DNA of 64,000 bases from Phalacrocorax aristotelis (Eukaryota > Chordata > Aves > Suliformes > Phalacrocoracidae). Positions 1 to 13,618 of the stretch are shown here, piece after piece. The position numbers and the translations under genes are program-made. The stretch covers positions 38,086,115 through 38,150,114 of the forward strand of contig NC_134278.1 of assembly GCF_949628215.1 (NCBI RefSeq), in the 5' to 3' direction. The notes under the pieces were generated by a model. It worked only from the letters and a program-made list of their open reading frames with translations, did no database searches and was not told where the DNA came from. Each line of letters starts with the position of its first letter. Positions within the stretch are counted from its first letter, which is position 1.

Positions 1-3000
1 TCCACTGAAATCCAGCTCTCCTTCATAAACAGAGAGTTGGCATAATCCAGCTCTATTGTAAAAAAGGTTTCATCAGTCACATTTCCCCTGGTGCATGTCC
101 AGCAAGTTAAATGTGCACCATGGCTACTGCGCAGGCCAGAGCTAACTGCATAGTATCCCTTTGCCTGGCGGCACTCATTCCAGACTCCTCTTGCCAGTGT
201 CCTGCAAGGGCTGTAGACACTGAGAGTGGATTCTGCCTACGAAGCTTTGGGGTGACCAGAATTAAATAACAAAAAAAGGCAAACTGTACTCTGTATTGCA
301 AATCTCCTTTAGCCCCAAGAGGATGAGGCAGGTAGCTTCCCCCAGCCTACATGCTTTTCACTTTCATCTTTCCGAAGAAGATAGTAGAAAATACATCAAC
401 CCCATACTATGTAGGAAGGAGTCTGGGCCATGAGCTACCATTGTTCTTCAGGAAAGTCAGCTTAGACTAGTATGTGAAGGACATTCTGTGTAGAGGACTG
501 GCCAGACCTCTGTTAGTGAAGCAGTTACTTCCCAAGAAATCAGTGGGTTGGGTTTTTTTTTAGATTTGCCAATTTTTGCTTTCACTATGTCTAGGAAAAA
601 CTGGATCTAAAATTATTGGTGCAAAATAAATTTGCCTGATCCCAACCTTTCCAAATAAGAACATTTCTGTCTATTGCACAACCAAAATGCGCAATATTTT
701 AAATACTTTTCAAAAAAATGTTAACATTCTGGTCTTTCTTGGCATGTTACTTAAACTATACCTAACAAATGGATACATTTAGAAACCCATATGCCTTTCA
801 GAGAGTAAATAAAGTTCTCATGTAAATAAGTCCCTATATTTGTTGCCAAGCTCTCAGGGAAAACATCCACTAACGGTTATCACAACATCAGAGACATGAG
901 CCAAACTTTTGCCAATACACTACATTATACTTTGGGGGGACATGGAATTATATATTAGAGAAATAGCTCATATTAGCCAGCAATTGTACTGCAAATAGCT
1001 GCATGGAGAAAATCACCCACATGCCATCATCTCTCCTGTTGGGCAGCGCGGCACATGCCACTGCCTGGTGGGAGTGCCGAACGGGGAGTTCCAGCCCTAA
1101 TTCTGAATTTCTTGCCTTCTGTGGGTTTAAGCCATACGTGGATGCACCGAGCTTCTCATGAGTGCTTTACAGCCAAACTATAAACCCTGAAAACCGGGAA
1201 TGATGATGGAAACACAGACTACCCCATAACCACAGTACACGGCTCTCACGGGCACCACCATAGTCACAGGCTTACAGTTGAGTTTCAAATTATTCTATTG
1301 AATTACAGAAAGGTTGTTATTAGGCTCCCCTCCCCTCGACCTCATTATATACAGTGGTTTTCCATCATTAAACCCTCTTTCTAACAACTTTTGTCTATAA
1401 ACTGCTTAGCATATCAAGATTTTTCTGAACACTGCAATCTGATACATTGAGGAGGTAATACACACTTAGTAAGACTGTGTCCCAGGATAATGATTTCCTG
1501 CTGTCAGTTTAGGGCTGAGACATTGTGGATTTATTACAGCGAGTATTTTGGGGAGGTAGATTCAATGGCCAACTGGTGGAGGTAGCCTTGCAGGGTGGAG
1601 TTAGTCTTTGCCTGTTAAGAAAATTCCTGAGCCTGATGCATTTATCTGGTAGCCAGCCTAATTTAACACGCAAAAAAAAAAAAAAAAAAAGAGTGTGGTA
1701 TCACCTATATAGAAGTAAAATAGAAGTAAAAATTAAGAGCTAAGTTTCAAGAGGTGCAAAGTACAACCTCAGCTTCTTCAGCACGTTTGCAACTTCTGCA
1801 GGCATTTAATGTTGCTGCATGTTACTTCACAGTTGTTTCATTCCACCTCCTGAAGTGACTGCAATTTAAGATGGGGGTGGAGAGAAATGCACCTGTTTCT
1901 GCATTGAATATAGAGAAAGAGGGCTGATTTCAGTTCTCAGGGACAAAATCACATCAAGCACACAGCTTTTTAAGAAAGGAAGCGGGTTCAGTTATTCATG
2001 AAGGCAAGCTGAGATTTTAACATGACAGTCTTAGCAAGTGAACAAATTTAGAGAATTCAATAATATTTCATCAAAATTGCCTCTTTGGGAACACTTTTTG
2101 CAGTGTATATCCCATTTCTCAGAAAAGCGAGAGCTTGCCTTAAGCAAACAAGTTGACTTACTGCAAAGGAAAAGAATAAGCTCATTGAAATCCCCATGCA
2201 GAGAAGCTCTAAGGGAAGGGACTCACACAGGGGTGTTTGCACAGTGCCTGGTACAATGGGTCCTAACCTGGTCATGCCCTTTGGTTGCTACTGCAGAGCA
2301 AACACTCAACAACAAAGAACGAGCAAGTAATGCTAGGGTCAAGCTCAGCTACCGAATCTGCATTGTGTGTTCCCTGCATGCCTTCTTGAGCACTGAGGTA
2401 GCTGCTACCACTGCATCCAAAGGCCAGCTAAAACCAAAGGATAACTCTCTTACCGACCTCACCCATCCCACAGGAAAGACCCCCATGAAGATGTCTTCAT
2501 AGACCAAAGAGTGAGCTCTTGGCAGTGGAGAATATCCGCTAGACGCCTTTGTGCTGCTTATACAGAATACCCTCTCATCAGTCAAAAAGCACAGCTTAAA
2601 AGAGTAGTCCATGTGTATTGGTCAGTAATGTACACCCACGAAAACTAAACTGCAAGTAATATACCAAGTCATCTGTGGCAAATATGATGACTGCCCACAG
2701 AACTCCAGAAAACAAATGTATCATGCTCAGTGTTGAGCCAATACTGTGTGTGCACTTCACAGAAAGATTGCTGGTACTTCCTTACCAGCACCTGAAGTCC
2801 CTTTTTCTCTCGTCTTAGTAGATTACTTGTGGGATCGCCACCAGTCCAGCCTGCAGAGGATCTGTCAGAAGACAGATCTGTCAGAGGACAGATGAGCTGT
2901 CTTCATACAAGTGACAGCAACAGCCGCATCCAGGGCATTGGATTTCATTTTGTATAAAATACAGATTTTTTTTCTGGGGTCAGAGAATAGCAGGTGACAA

Positions 3001-5179
3001 GCGGCATCTGTAAGACCCTGGAGACAAACCTGGGGCTGTCTAGGTTTTAGGTGATGTTTGGTTAGTTTCACATTCTTGTGACTTCTGTGATTTTCTAATA
3101 ATTTTATGGAATGTGGCATGCGTGAAGACAGTGGCTGCAAGAAAGCAGATGTGGCTCCCCAAACATCTAGCACACAGCATGCGGCCCCACAGGAGACCAT
3201 GACTCCAGCTCACAGTGGCACAGAATGAGTTTGGCAGACTAGAAAATCCCACCTTAAATATTTGACGTTAATGGTGAGAGAGTGTTGGGAAGAAATTAAA
3301 AGCACGTCAGAAAGCTCAATCTGAAAAAAAAGAACTGTGATTCAATTTTACAGTTCCATAAAAACAGCAAGAGAGCAGTTCACAGCTGGCGAGAAGGAAG
3401 GCCCAAGCTCTTGGTTTCACTTCCGTCACTGGCTGACATTTATAGGATTACTTATAAACAGCACTTACATAAATCAGTCAAGTCACAGTTCACACCACTA
3501 TCGCAAAGCAGAGAACTATCAAGTATTTGTTGTTTCCTAAATGAGAAAGCCTGAGGTGAGCGCAACCTGAGGTGAGGCTGAGATGTATATGCTTCTCCAG
3601 TGGGTAATTTAGCCCAAAGCCAAGTGTCTGGTTTGCAAAGAATATGAGCAACCTGCTACAATGCAGAGACAAGGCTTCAAGCTGGGGAAGAGCCTCTCTA
3701 CTAGTCTGGATGCTGACATTTTTTTAATAAGTATCTTGCAGTGCATTTTTCCCTCATTTAATCATAATTGTTCTGCTAAATTTTTAACTCATTTAACTGT
3801 GACTCTGCACTTCTCGAGATGACCAAGTAACTGTTTGTACAAGCCTGTATGCACGCATAATTCCCTCTGTCATGAAGAACTAACTGCTAGTGGAGAATTT
3901 GGTTTGAAATATTTCTGAAGAGCCTTTCACAGGACACCCAAGCCTCCTGCTTACACAGAGTTGTTCCACACCTCTTGCTGAACCTCACCAAACAAGCCAT
4001 CTAGCACAGACCTTACGTCAGCGGCTCCCAAACACCAGGGACCAGCAGGATTATTGATAGCTAGTAAAGCACATAGTGCTGGTCCCTCCACTTCTGCTGC
4101 AAGAATCAGGATGAGAAGATAGCAGAGAAGCAAGCACAGAACAGCAATGCAGAAGTGAGAGCTAAAGAAATTACTCAAGAACAAAAGATATATAAAAAAA
4201 AAAAATTGTGGCTTTACTTTTTTCCTCAAAGCATGAGTTAAATTAAGAACGGTTGCAATTATAGAAAGATTTCCTTGCAATTACTTTTCCACATGAGAAT
4301 GTGTTGCAGGAGCTCTGTGGATGTCTTGGATTGAAGGAATGCCAAGCAAGCGAGCCACAGTTAAAATGAGGGCCAGCTAGAAAAGTGCTCTTCAAGCATG
4401 CCTTCTGTAAGGAGCATGTTCTCTGAGAAAAAAATCATCACAGAGCCATGTTTGTCATACTAAGGAATGTGTGCCTTCCCACTCCAGGCACCTCTCATCA
4501 CTTTTGTTCAAATGGCAGAGAGATAACCAGATACCCATGCTGACAGGGATGAGCTAGATGTCCCCAAAATATGCTGTCTACTGTCTTTAGTCGTGATTTT
4601 AGAAGCTACTGTTCTACACACTGCAAAAGAGAAGCCCAAGAGAAGAAACCCTGTGTAGGTTAGATACAGATAACTTCACTTTTTCAAAGCACTGGCTCTT
4701 CCAGATTTCTCCATTTTCAGGAAGACAGACTTAATTATCAGGAGAGTTGCTCACCCCAAAAAGTTGTTCACCCCCAAGTCCAACAGAAGGCAAAGGATGG
4801 GTTAGCATACTACCCTCTTGAAAAGTGGGAATTTATGCCTTCCAAGCCATTACAGGAATCTAAGGGATGTTGTTACCCTGGAGAATACCCATCGTTTGCA
4901 CACAATATTTAGGTGTGTATTTGAGACGTAGTTTTTTCCCCAAAACAAAGCAAAAGGAGAATTTTCTGGCGTGTACTGGCATTGCATGTCCTGATAAAAT
5001 AGCAGCCACATGAAATGGTGGAATTGCGCATACACAAAACAATCATTTTGAATAGCCTAAGGCTATGTAAGTGTGTAGGAGATGAGTCTGTTGATCATGT
5101 TTCATCAGGCCTTTGAATGTCTGGTATTTCTTCTCAAAAGTGCATGTTTTGATTTTGTACTCCTGCTGCTTACATGCAG
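1..5179. other. Intergenic sequence, no gene recognised
   Basis: AT-rich unique-looking sequence. Open frames up to about 154 codons occur on both strands (for example 2038-2502 +), but none shows a recognisable domain, codon bias or splice context, so I treat them as chance. It contains an A19 tract at about 1672-1690 and short A runs near 4193-4204. It ends where CR1 homology begins. Confidence 0.6.
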
Positions 5180-6495
5180 ACTAGAGTTCCTCCTAGAAGC
5201 TATGCTAAAGCACATGGAGGACGGAGGTGATTTGTGGCAGCCAGCACGGCTTCACCAAGGGCAAATCCTGCCTGACCAACCTAGTGGTCTTCTATGATGG
5301 AGTGACTACATCAGTGGACAAGGGAAGAGCTCTGGATGTCATCTACCCGGACTTCTGTAGGGCCATTGACATGGTCCCCCACAGCATCCTTCTCTCTAAA
5401 CTGAGGAGATACAGATTTGATGGGTGGACATTTCGGTGGATAAGGAATTGGTTGGATGGTCGCATCCAGAGGGTAGTGGTCAATGGCTCAATGTCCAGAT
5501 GGAGACCAGTGATGAGTGGTTCCCTCCAGGGTCTGTACTGGGACTGGTACTGTTTAATATCTTCATCAATGACATAGACAGTGGGATCGAGTGCACCCTC
5601 AGCAGGTTTGCAGATGACACCAAGCTGAACAGTGCAGTTGACACACCAGAAGGACTGGATGCCATCCAAAGACACCTGGACAAGCTGGAGAGGTGGGCCT
5701 GTGAGAACCTCATGAGGTTCAACAAGGCCAAGTGCGAGGTCCTGCACCTGAGTTGAGGCAACCCCTGGTATCAATACAGGCTGGGGGATGAAGGGATTGA
5801 GAGAAGCCCTGCTGAGGAGGACTGGGGGGTACTGGTGGAGGAAAAGCTGGACATGAGCCAACAATGTGCGTTTGCAGCCCAGAAGGCCAACTGTGTCCTG
5901 GGCTGCATCAAAAGCAGCGTGGCCAGCAGGTCCAGGGAGTTGATTCTGCCCCTCTACTCTGCTTTGGTGAGACCGCACCTGCAGTACTGTGTCCAGCTCT
6001 GGAGCCCTCAGCACAAGAAAGACATGGACCTGTTGGAGCAGGTCCGGAGGAGGTCTCCAAAAATGATCAGAGGGATGGAATACCTCTCATGCGAGGACAG
6101 GCTGAGAGAGTTGGGATTGTTCAGCCTGGAGAAGAGAAGGCTGTGGGGAGACATTATTGCAGCCTTTCAACCCTTAAAGGGGGCTTATAAGAAAGATGGG
6201 GACAAACTTCTCAGCAAGGCCTGTTGTGACAGAACAAGGGGTAATGGTTTTCAACTAGGAGGGTAGATTTAGACTGGATATAAGGGAGACATTTTTTACA
6301 ATGAGGGTGGTGAAACACTGGCACAGGTTGCCCAGAGAGGTGGTAGATGCCCCATCCCTGGAAACATTCAAGGTCAGGTTGGACGGGGCTCTGAGCAACC
6401 TGATGTAGTTGAAGGTGTGCCTGTTCACTGCAGGGTGCTTGGACTGGATGAGCTTTAAAGGTCCCTTCCAACCCAAACCATGCTATGATTCTATG
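5180..6495 (+). mobile_element. CR1 LINE, 5'-truncated, degenerate copy
   Basis: This is a fragment of a chicken-repeat-1 non-LTR retrotransposon covering the middle and 3' end of ORF2. The first frame (5227 to about 5525) carries reverse transcriptase blocks such as [13 protein letters not shown] and a decayed motif A ([13 protein letters not shown] where [13 protein letters not shown] is usual). Near 5520 the frame shifts; the next frame (5424-5756) holds motif C, FADDTK. A TGA at about 5754-5756 interrupts it, and 5835-6266 continues in the same frame with the usual C-terminal blocks ([20 protein letters not shown]). A second frameshift lies near 6262, followed by the conserved 3' segment with TTCCAACCCAAACCATG and a terminal ATTCTATGG. 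The 5' boundary is approximate, set where similarity to CR1 seems to start. The copy cannot encode an active enzyme. Confidence 0.93.
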
Positions 6496-8694
6496 GAGAG
6501 CTGCTTCTGACACATTTCTATAGACATTTAGGGGATTGCTGCAAAACTACACCAGCTCCAATGCCTCAGTGCATAACTATGGACTGTGCTTTACCTAAGT
6601 GCATATAGCCACCTGCACTGAATTTTACTAGAACTATGAATAAAAGGAAGGTGGATGCTTGGTGACAGTTTCAGGAAGGCACAACCAGTTCCACACAAAC
6701 ACTTGGAAACAAGATGCACACAACTGTGCTACAAAAATCTCTGCAGAGGTTTCATGAGGGTTTCCCAAGAACAGATTTATAAAACTCAACTCAGCGTTAT
6801 TAATTTATTGCCTTCCAGGGACTGCAGGTACATTTACTAGAGGATGTAGGGTTGATTTAGCCTACATTCAGCTTTGTTCCTGGGCAAAAGGGTTCCTGGA
6901 GATTTTTCTTTTTTTTTAAAGCAATAAAATAAAAACGTGCTGCTGCAGCCAAGAGAAACTGCAGACTGTTACTTATCTTTACAAGTGACAGCTTCCCTGA
7001 TCGGACTCATTTTAGCAGGGTGAACACAAGTTAAAGACTTGAGCCATTTCTCCCCTCCTGTTTTAATCTATCAGCGTGTTCTCCAGCTTTCCAGGGTGTT
7101 CTCACTCAGGTAATTCACATGCTCACACCTTGCTTTTGCCCTCCCACTTGCACAGTCCTGAACGCTACTCCCTCCTTAAAAACGCAAACTACTAAAGCAC
7201 AGCATTCAGCTGGCCCAAATCCCATCGTACCCCTCCTTGGTTTGGGAAGGAGGGTTCACAGTGCTCCAGATACTGAGTTGGCATGCATCTTTCAAAAAAA
7301 TCTCCCAAAAATCTAAGCAGAGAAACTGGAATTAACTCACTCCAAAGCATAAAAGCATCTATTCAGGGTTGGATTTTGAGAGACAAGCAAAAGCATTTGG
7401 ATTTAGACAGTTTCCAATCCGCTGATTTCCATCTGTGTCCTTGGGCGGTGCAGCTGCCTTTGTCAGACTGCCTAAAATATTTTATAACCAAGCAAGTTAA
7501 TAGAAGGAAGCGTTAGGCCACATCCCCCTCTCTCCCCTGGCAGTAACGTGGGAGGAAGGGCGATGCCGCACGGGCAGGGATGCCAAGCGCATCCCCCTCC
7601 CTGGGCCAGGCTGGCTGACAGTCCCATCCCATGCTCGGCAGGTTTCAAAAGAGGCACTGTGCAGAAGGCGCCCGGCATTCGGCGAGGGGGCTGCTCCTGT
7701 GCCTGGAAAAACGAGCAGTCCCAGCAGCTTGTTTGTTTGTTTGTTTTTACAGGGGAATACAGGTTCACTCATCATTACAATAAGCACATTCACACTCATG
7801 CTTAGCCAGTGTGAGCTTTCCAAGCCCAGCACTCGTGTATGAATGAGCCTAGTAAGAGCTACATACTGCAGAGCCTTAGTCAATGTTTTTCAAATTTGGG
7901 TCAGTCTGAGGCACCCTGGTTGAAAAAGTATTGCCATGAGCATTGTAAATTAATACTTTATATTCCCTTGAAGTGCCTTTTAAGGAAATTAGCCTTCATT
8001 ACAGAGGCATCTCCCCTGTAAACACAGCAAACAGAAAATACCCCTGCTGACAAGGACAGCATTGTAGGTCAGGGAAGGAGAGTAAATGTTCAGTCTGTGG
8101 GAAGAACTGGACTGATTCAGCAGCTGAATCAAACTGGCATGCACATCCCCGCTCCCCAGCAGCTCCCCAAGCTGCAGGACCTGCAGCATCCATCTGCTAC
8201 GGACAGCCCCACCTTTACACCCACGGAGCAGCACCCCACTGCCTCCCAGGCCTACTGAAACAGTAAGGTGGGGGCGTCAGCTCCTATTGAATACTTCTGA
8301 AGGGCATCAAGCGCCTCACATTACTGCCAGCATGGTGGTTTGTGAGGCACAAGCCCCGGGCATCACGAAAAGGTTTCAGTCCCGGTACTGAGATTTAAAC
8401 TGGGAAGGCAGCAAGAGCATGGGGCTGCTGCGGCACTGTTTTGGTTTTCAGATTCCAGACCCTCTGCGCAGCCTGACCAGCACTAGGGCACGAGTTTTGG
8501 CACTGGCTGGGGTGGTTCCTCCACAGCAGAGTGCAGCCAGTCAAAGTTGGCTGGGACGAGGCAGGGCTTTCCAAACCGTCTTGTGCTCCAATCGGAAAGC
8601 GGCCGAACGCTGCTCTTCTCAGAAAAGTGCTGCCCTTGTCCTTTTTTAATCACAGCTAACTTGGTATTCATTAGCAGCAGGCCAGAGCTATTTC
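6496..8694. other. Intergenic sequence downstream of TENT5A
   Basis: No gene recognised. A locally GC-richer patch lies at 7500-7720, and a (GTTT)n run at about 7729-7747. Open frames here, up to 128 codons on the minus strand at 7497-7883, overlap each other and show no domain. This sequence lies beyond the inferred TENT5A poly(A) site. Confidence 0.5.
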
Positions 8695-8748
8695 AGACAC
8701 GGAAGACAGCAGACACAAATCAATAGAAAAAAATAACTTCTTTTTATT
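8695..8748 (-). terminator. TENT5A: Distal poly(A) signal and site of TENT5A
   Basis: The minus strand reads TGTAAATAAA at 8752-8743, giving a canonical AATAAA at 8748-8743. A GU-rich stretch follows (TTTGTGTCTGCTGTCTTCC and GTGTCTG, about 8718-8694), as expected for a cleavage and polyadenylation site. Cleavage is predicted at about 8720-8733. The gene assignment is inferred from strand and distance: no other minus-strand gene is visible and mammalian TENT5A also has a multi-kilobase 3' UTR. Confidence 0.6.
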
Positions 8749-11075
8749 TACAAAAAAAATCCAAATATTGGATGCTGTAAACAAAATTCACAATCTGTTC
8801 CCTCCAGAGTCTGTTTTCCATCAGCTCTTTTTCTGTCTGTGACAAAGCCTATAGCCAAAATGTTCCAAAAGAGCAATCCAAGGAGCAGTTTGCTGCAACA
8901 GGATGCCTTGCAGAAGGCAACAGTTGTAAGGAAATCTGAGGGAAAGCAAATCTGCACAGACTCCCACAGACTGCAGGAGCCTGCAGTGCTTTAGCCAAGC
9001 TGTCTTGAAATTTGCAGGCTTTTTTTTTTTTACTATTTATTTTGTTAGCAAACCATTATTACAACAGCAAAACAGTACACTGGTTTTCTTTCTTGCAAGG
9101 GAAACTCTCTGCATAAAGAAAACCATACAAAAGAATATATCCGAATAGGAACTGAATATGCAATTACAGTTTTTCCTTTTCTGTGCAGTTTTATCTAACA
9201 CACTTCATTTTCTCAATTAAAAAAAAAAAAAAAGCTTTTTTTTGAACTGGTAGGAGCTTCTCACCTGATGCAAACCAAGCATTTAATCAGAGGTGTTTAG
9301 AAGATTTGTGTGAAGGCCTTTGTGTAAGATAAAAAAATATTTTAAGTGCAATAAGAGAAACTAGAAAAATATAATCTTTTGGGTCTTCTAATTGCCCTTC
9401 TATTTTTAGAAGAAATGTTCTTGCATTTAGAAGGAGAGCTATGTCGAAGGAAAAAAAAATCCATTTCAAAGCTCTCAGTTGTTTCACGATCACTACATCT
9501 ACCCATGTTTAGTGCCCTGTTGGTTAGCAGTAAATTCAGTTGCGGCACAAACAGTTTTACTGTAATCAGGTCAACGTTTTTAATGAGTTCAGCTCTTTAA
9601 AAGGGACACTGTCTCTTGTAGCACAAGTTCTAACCTTACATCTGATTGGATGGGAAAAATGAAGTCTACAAAGCAAGAACATGGTTGTTAACTTTAAAAG
9701 TACCAGTGTGCTGAAGAGGAGAGGAAAAAACAGTTAAAAAAAGTCAGACTTTATGATATATGGTATGGAAGGTGTGCAAACCACAGAAGTAAACCAGCTT
9801 TGAAAAGGGGTTCTTATTTTACTCTTGGCCTGAACTCATGCCTTCTTCCCACCTCTAACACCAGGCACCTTTTAAGCTACCAGTCACAGATAAAACAAAG
9901 CTCCACCAGTTCCACCACTTGATCATTAACATATGCAAAACAGATCCGGAATACCTATATAATATATATAAAAACATATTATATATGTATCAAAATGCAA
10001 ATGCTGAAAGGTGCAGTTTAGCTCAGAGCCCTGCTGCATGCACTATAAGGTAACTAGCTGCTGTCAATCATAAAAAAAAAACACAATACAATTTGAGCTG
10101 AGAGGAAGTAAATCAAAACTTTCAAGCAATGGAAAAAAAAGGGTCCTTCAAAGGAAAAATACATCATGTCATGTACTATCAGCGTTCTGCGGTTGTGGCA
10201 CAGCTATAGATTCTCAAACCCTTTTTACAGAGCGGATGACTCATTTATTTGCTGCAAATAGTTGTGGTGAGAGAAGACATACCACATTACCAGCTGATCC
10301 TATTTCCCCAGCCCTCCCCGTAGCTTCCGCTAGCAAACCCTCCCAGGAGCTGGAAGCAAGGGGAAAGAGCGGGCCGGGAGCACCCAGCCCGGACCTTCTG
10401 GGCGGGCTGCAGGGGGACCTTGTGGGGACCAGGGGATGAGAAGCCTGGCAGGAGGCCGCAGCCAGCGCCGGAGGAAGGGAAGGTGGGGACGAGGTTCTGC
10501 GAGTCAACGCCGCGAACGGCAATGAACCAGCTCCTACATTTCCTGAAGGGCTCACAGGGAAGGTGCTGCAGTAAACAAATCAGGTTCCTGTTAAATTGCC
10601 TCCAGAGTGAAAAGTACAAAGCGCGACAAAAATAGATGTACCTTACTCGCTCCGTAGGGAAAACGCACTGCCAGGACACGAGTCCTCTCCCCTGCCCCTG
10701 CCTCCTCCAGGGCCAGACCCTGCCTGCAACCAGGCAGGGGACAGCGAGTTTTCGTTCAAAAGCCTGAATTCCCTTTTCTTTTGGGTTTGGTTCTTTTTTT
10801 TTCTTCCTCAGTAAGAAAAAGCAAAATATTAGAGTCAAGTGTCACTTAGTCATCAGGTTTTCAAAGCCCAACAAAGAATTTAACACCTTCAGAGATGGCA
10901 CTGAAGTGAAAACAACGGCAGAGGGTGATTTTGTTTCTCCGCCGGTCTTTTGGGAGAGGAAATGAAAGTGAATAGTTACTGTTCCAATGTAAAGTGATTC
11001 CATTTAAATAAAGTACAGTACTGAAATTGTAAATGCAGTGTGACAACCAGATCAAAGATGTTTAATATTTGCATA

Positions 11076-11112
11076 AAAATATATATATATAATATATATA
11101 TAAAATATAAAT
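11076..11112. repeat. AT dinucleotide-rich simple repeat in 3' UTR
   Basis: Two blocks of alternating A and T (ATATATATATAT and ATATATATA) separated by AA. The block lies within the inferred TENT5A 3' UTR and is probably length-variable. Confidence 0.8.
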
Positions 11113-11589
11113 TTAAGCAATCGTGCAACACTCTTAAAAAGGGTTCATTTCACATTTGCTAAATTCTAGTGGTCCTGGAATGCATAACGCATTCTATTAA
11201 AAATACTCCTTTAAATATTAACAATTAGTGTTCAAATCACCAACTAATACAATATTCTTTAGCTGTCAGGGGGTTTAAATAAACCTATCTTTGATCCACG
11301 TTCCACTGAATTACGCTTTATGGAGGTATGCAGTCACAACGTTAGTGGGTTAAATGTCAAAATGGTATTACAGTACAAAATAGTTTAAAAAAAAAATCAG
11401 CTAGTCGTATGTTTCTCTGTGGAATTATTATGGCTCACAAGCAACCCACTGAATTACTGTAATCCTTGTTCTTGCAACCAAAGACATTATCTGAATCCCA
11501 CCTTAATCCTGACTGGTTCATTTACTCCAAATTTCTCAGGTGTGGGTTAAAAATTCACTGCAAGGTGCCCACTGTCCTATGACATCCTG

Positions 11590-11620
11590 TCGCAAACTGG
11601 AAAACACAGAGTACTTTATT
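11590..11620 (-). terminator. TENT5A: Possible proximal poly(A) site of TENT5A
   Basis: The minus strand has AATAAA at 11620-11615, followed within 20 bases by CTCTGTGTTTTCC, a GU- and U-rich element. Use of this site would give a 3' UTR of about 1.2 kb instead of about 4.1 kb. This is sequence-based inference only. Confidence 0.35.
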
Positions 11621-11659
11621 TAAACATTCCTTAATTGCTACATTTTCCTAGACCACATT

Positions 11660-11752
11660 AATATATATTGTGTGTGTATATATATAGATCGACACCTATA
11701 ACATGTACATATATACACACACAAACATATATACACACATACACACACGTAC
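11660..11752. repeat. Alternating purine-pyrimidine simple repeat (TG/TA/CA)
   Basis: Compound microsatellite of TATA, GTGTGT, ATACACAC and CACACG units, almost all alternating purine and pyrimidine. It lies inside the inferred TENT5A 3' UTR. It gives rise to spurious open frames rich in Tyr, Val, Cys and Ile. Confidence 0.85.
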
Positions 11753-12008
11753 CTAGGATAATAGCACACCGACATAACATTAACTCTATACAGGTATTTG
11801 CCAAGAAAAAAAAAATAGGGCATTTCCTCCACCACTTATTCACAAGCTTATGGGTTTTTTTGTTTTCAATCCTTGTGTCCCTGATAAAACAAAATGCATG
11901 GTTAAACCACAAAACTATATTTTCTTCTCACTTCAAATTTTATGAAGGCATCAGGCACTTTTGATTACTGTTGGTGTGTACAAATATAGCAACATCTTTC
12001 TTTTCTTT

Positions 12009-12032
12009 TATATATATATATATATATATATA
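12009..12032. repeat. (TA)12 microsatellite
   Basis: Twelve uninterrupted TA units within the inferred TENT5A 3' UTR. The tract is self-complementary and likely polymorphic. Confidence 0.95.
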
Positions 12033-12838
12033 CTCTACTGAATCTTCTTTGCTCGGATAACTTATCTGTGAAATCTTTGGTCCTTGAGTATATTCTGTTT
12101 GCCACAGCTGGTTTTCCTGCATTCTCACATTTTTAAAATATGAGGCATGCACACAGCTGGAAATAATGGACTTTGTCATCGTACGTGTTTCTGTTTTTCT
12201 AAGTGTACCAATCCACTACTGTTCATTTGGAGCAAGCTGTTTCTGGGAAAGCGTTCTAGTCAAGCAAGCTATACATTCTACACGGTCAATCCATAGACGG
12301 CACTTGCTGCAAGCCCCAAACGCAGTAATTCCAATATACATTTTTATTCAGCTTATCTCTGCTTTATGCCTCTAACTTTTAATTCCTGAATATATATATA
12401 GAACTGTTTTTTGTGAAAATTTTTTGTTGTTTTTTTTTTTTTGTTTTCTTTCTTTCATATTCTCCCTTTTGCAGATTCCATTCTAGAGTAAGAATAAAAA
12501 TAAAAGAAAATAAGGCTTTCCCACCTTCTCTATGCCAAAGCTATGGGAGCAGATACTGCCAACCCATATTGTCATCAAGCATTCCTCCCTCGCTTATTTC
12601 AGGGGAAGCTGGTTGCTTTTAATGACAGGCCTCTTGTGCTCTGGGGCAGGATCCAATTATTTTGGGGTTCTTTCTCGATCATGCTCCTGCTATTTATTAG
12701 AAGAACCACAAGCTTTTCCCAAGCTTGAAAACTAGAGCAGATCATCATTGCACAAAACACCCCTTTTCAAAGGGGACCGTTGCCCCTTCCTACGTCTTAG
12801 AAAAACGTTCTCCCCACCGGGTCTACTAATTTCGATCC

Positions 12839-13618
<780 letters not shown>

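Larger units (their letters stand above)
8730..12838 (-). other. TENT5A: TENT5A 3' untranslated region (inferred)
   Basis: This is the sequence from the base after the TAA stop to the predicted distal poly(A) site, about 4.1 kb and without any visible splice need. It is AT-rich with U-rich and A-rich tracts, several AATAAA hexamers on the minus strand (12348-12343, 11620-11615, 10249-10244, 9041-9036, 8748-8743) and three alternating purine-pyrimidine blocks. The length resembles the long 3' UTR of mammalian TENT5A. No CR1 or other mobile element was recognised inside it, although the flanks do carry CR1 copies. The true end could lie at an upstream hexamer. Confidence 0.55.

Noticed and set aside
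1672..1690. A19 tract that could be the tail of a processed pseudogene
   Set aside because: The upstream sequence shows no recognisable coding remnant and no target-site duplication was evident.
2038..2502. A 154-codon plus-strand open frame
   Set aside because: No domain, no codon bias and overlapping frames on the other strand; the length is within chance for 64 kb.
5343..6014. A 223-codon minus-strand frame
   Set aside because: It is the antisense shadow of the CR1 copy at 5180-6495.
11638..11964. Open frames on both strands rich in Tyr, Val, Cys, Ile and Thr
   Set aside because: They are translations of the TG/TA/CA microsatellite in the TENT5A 3' UTR.
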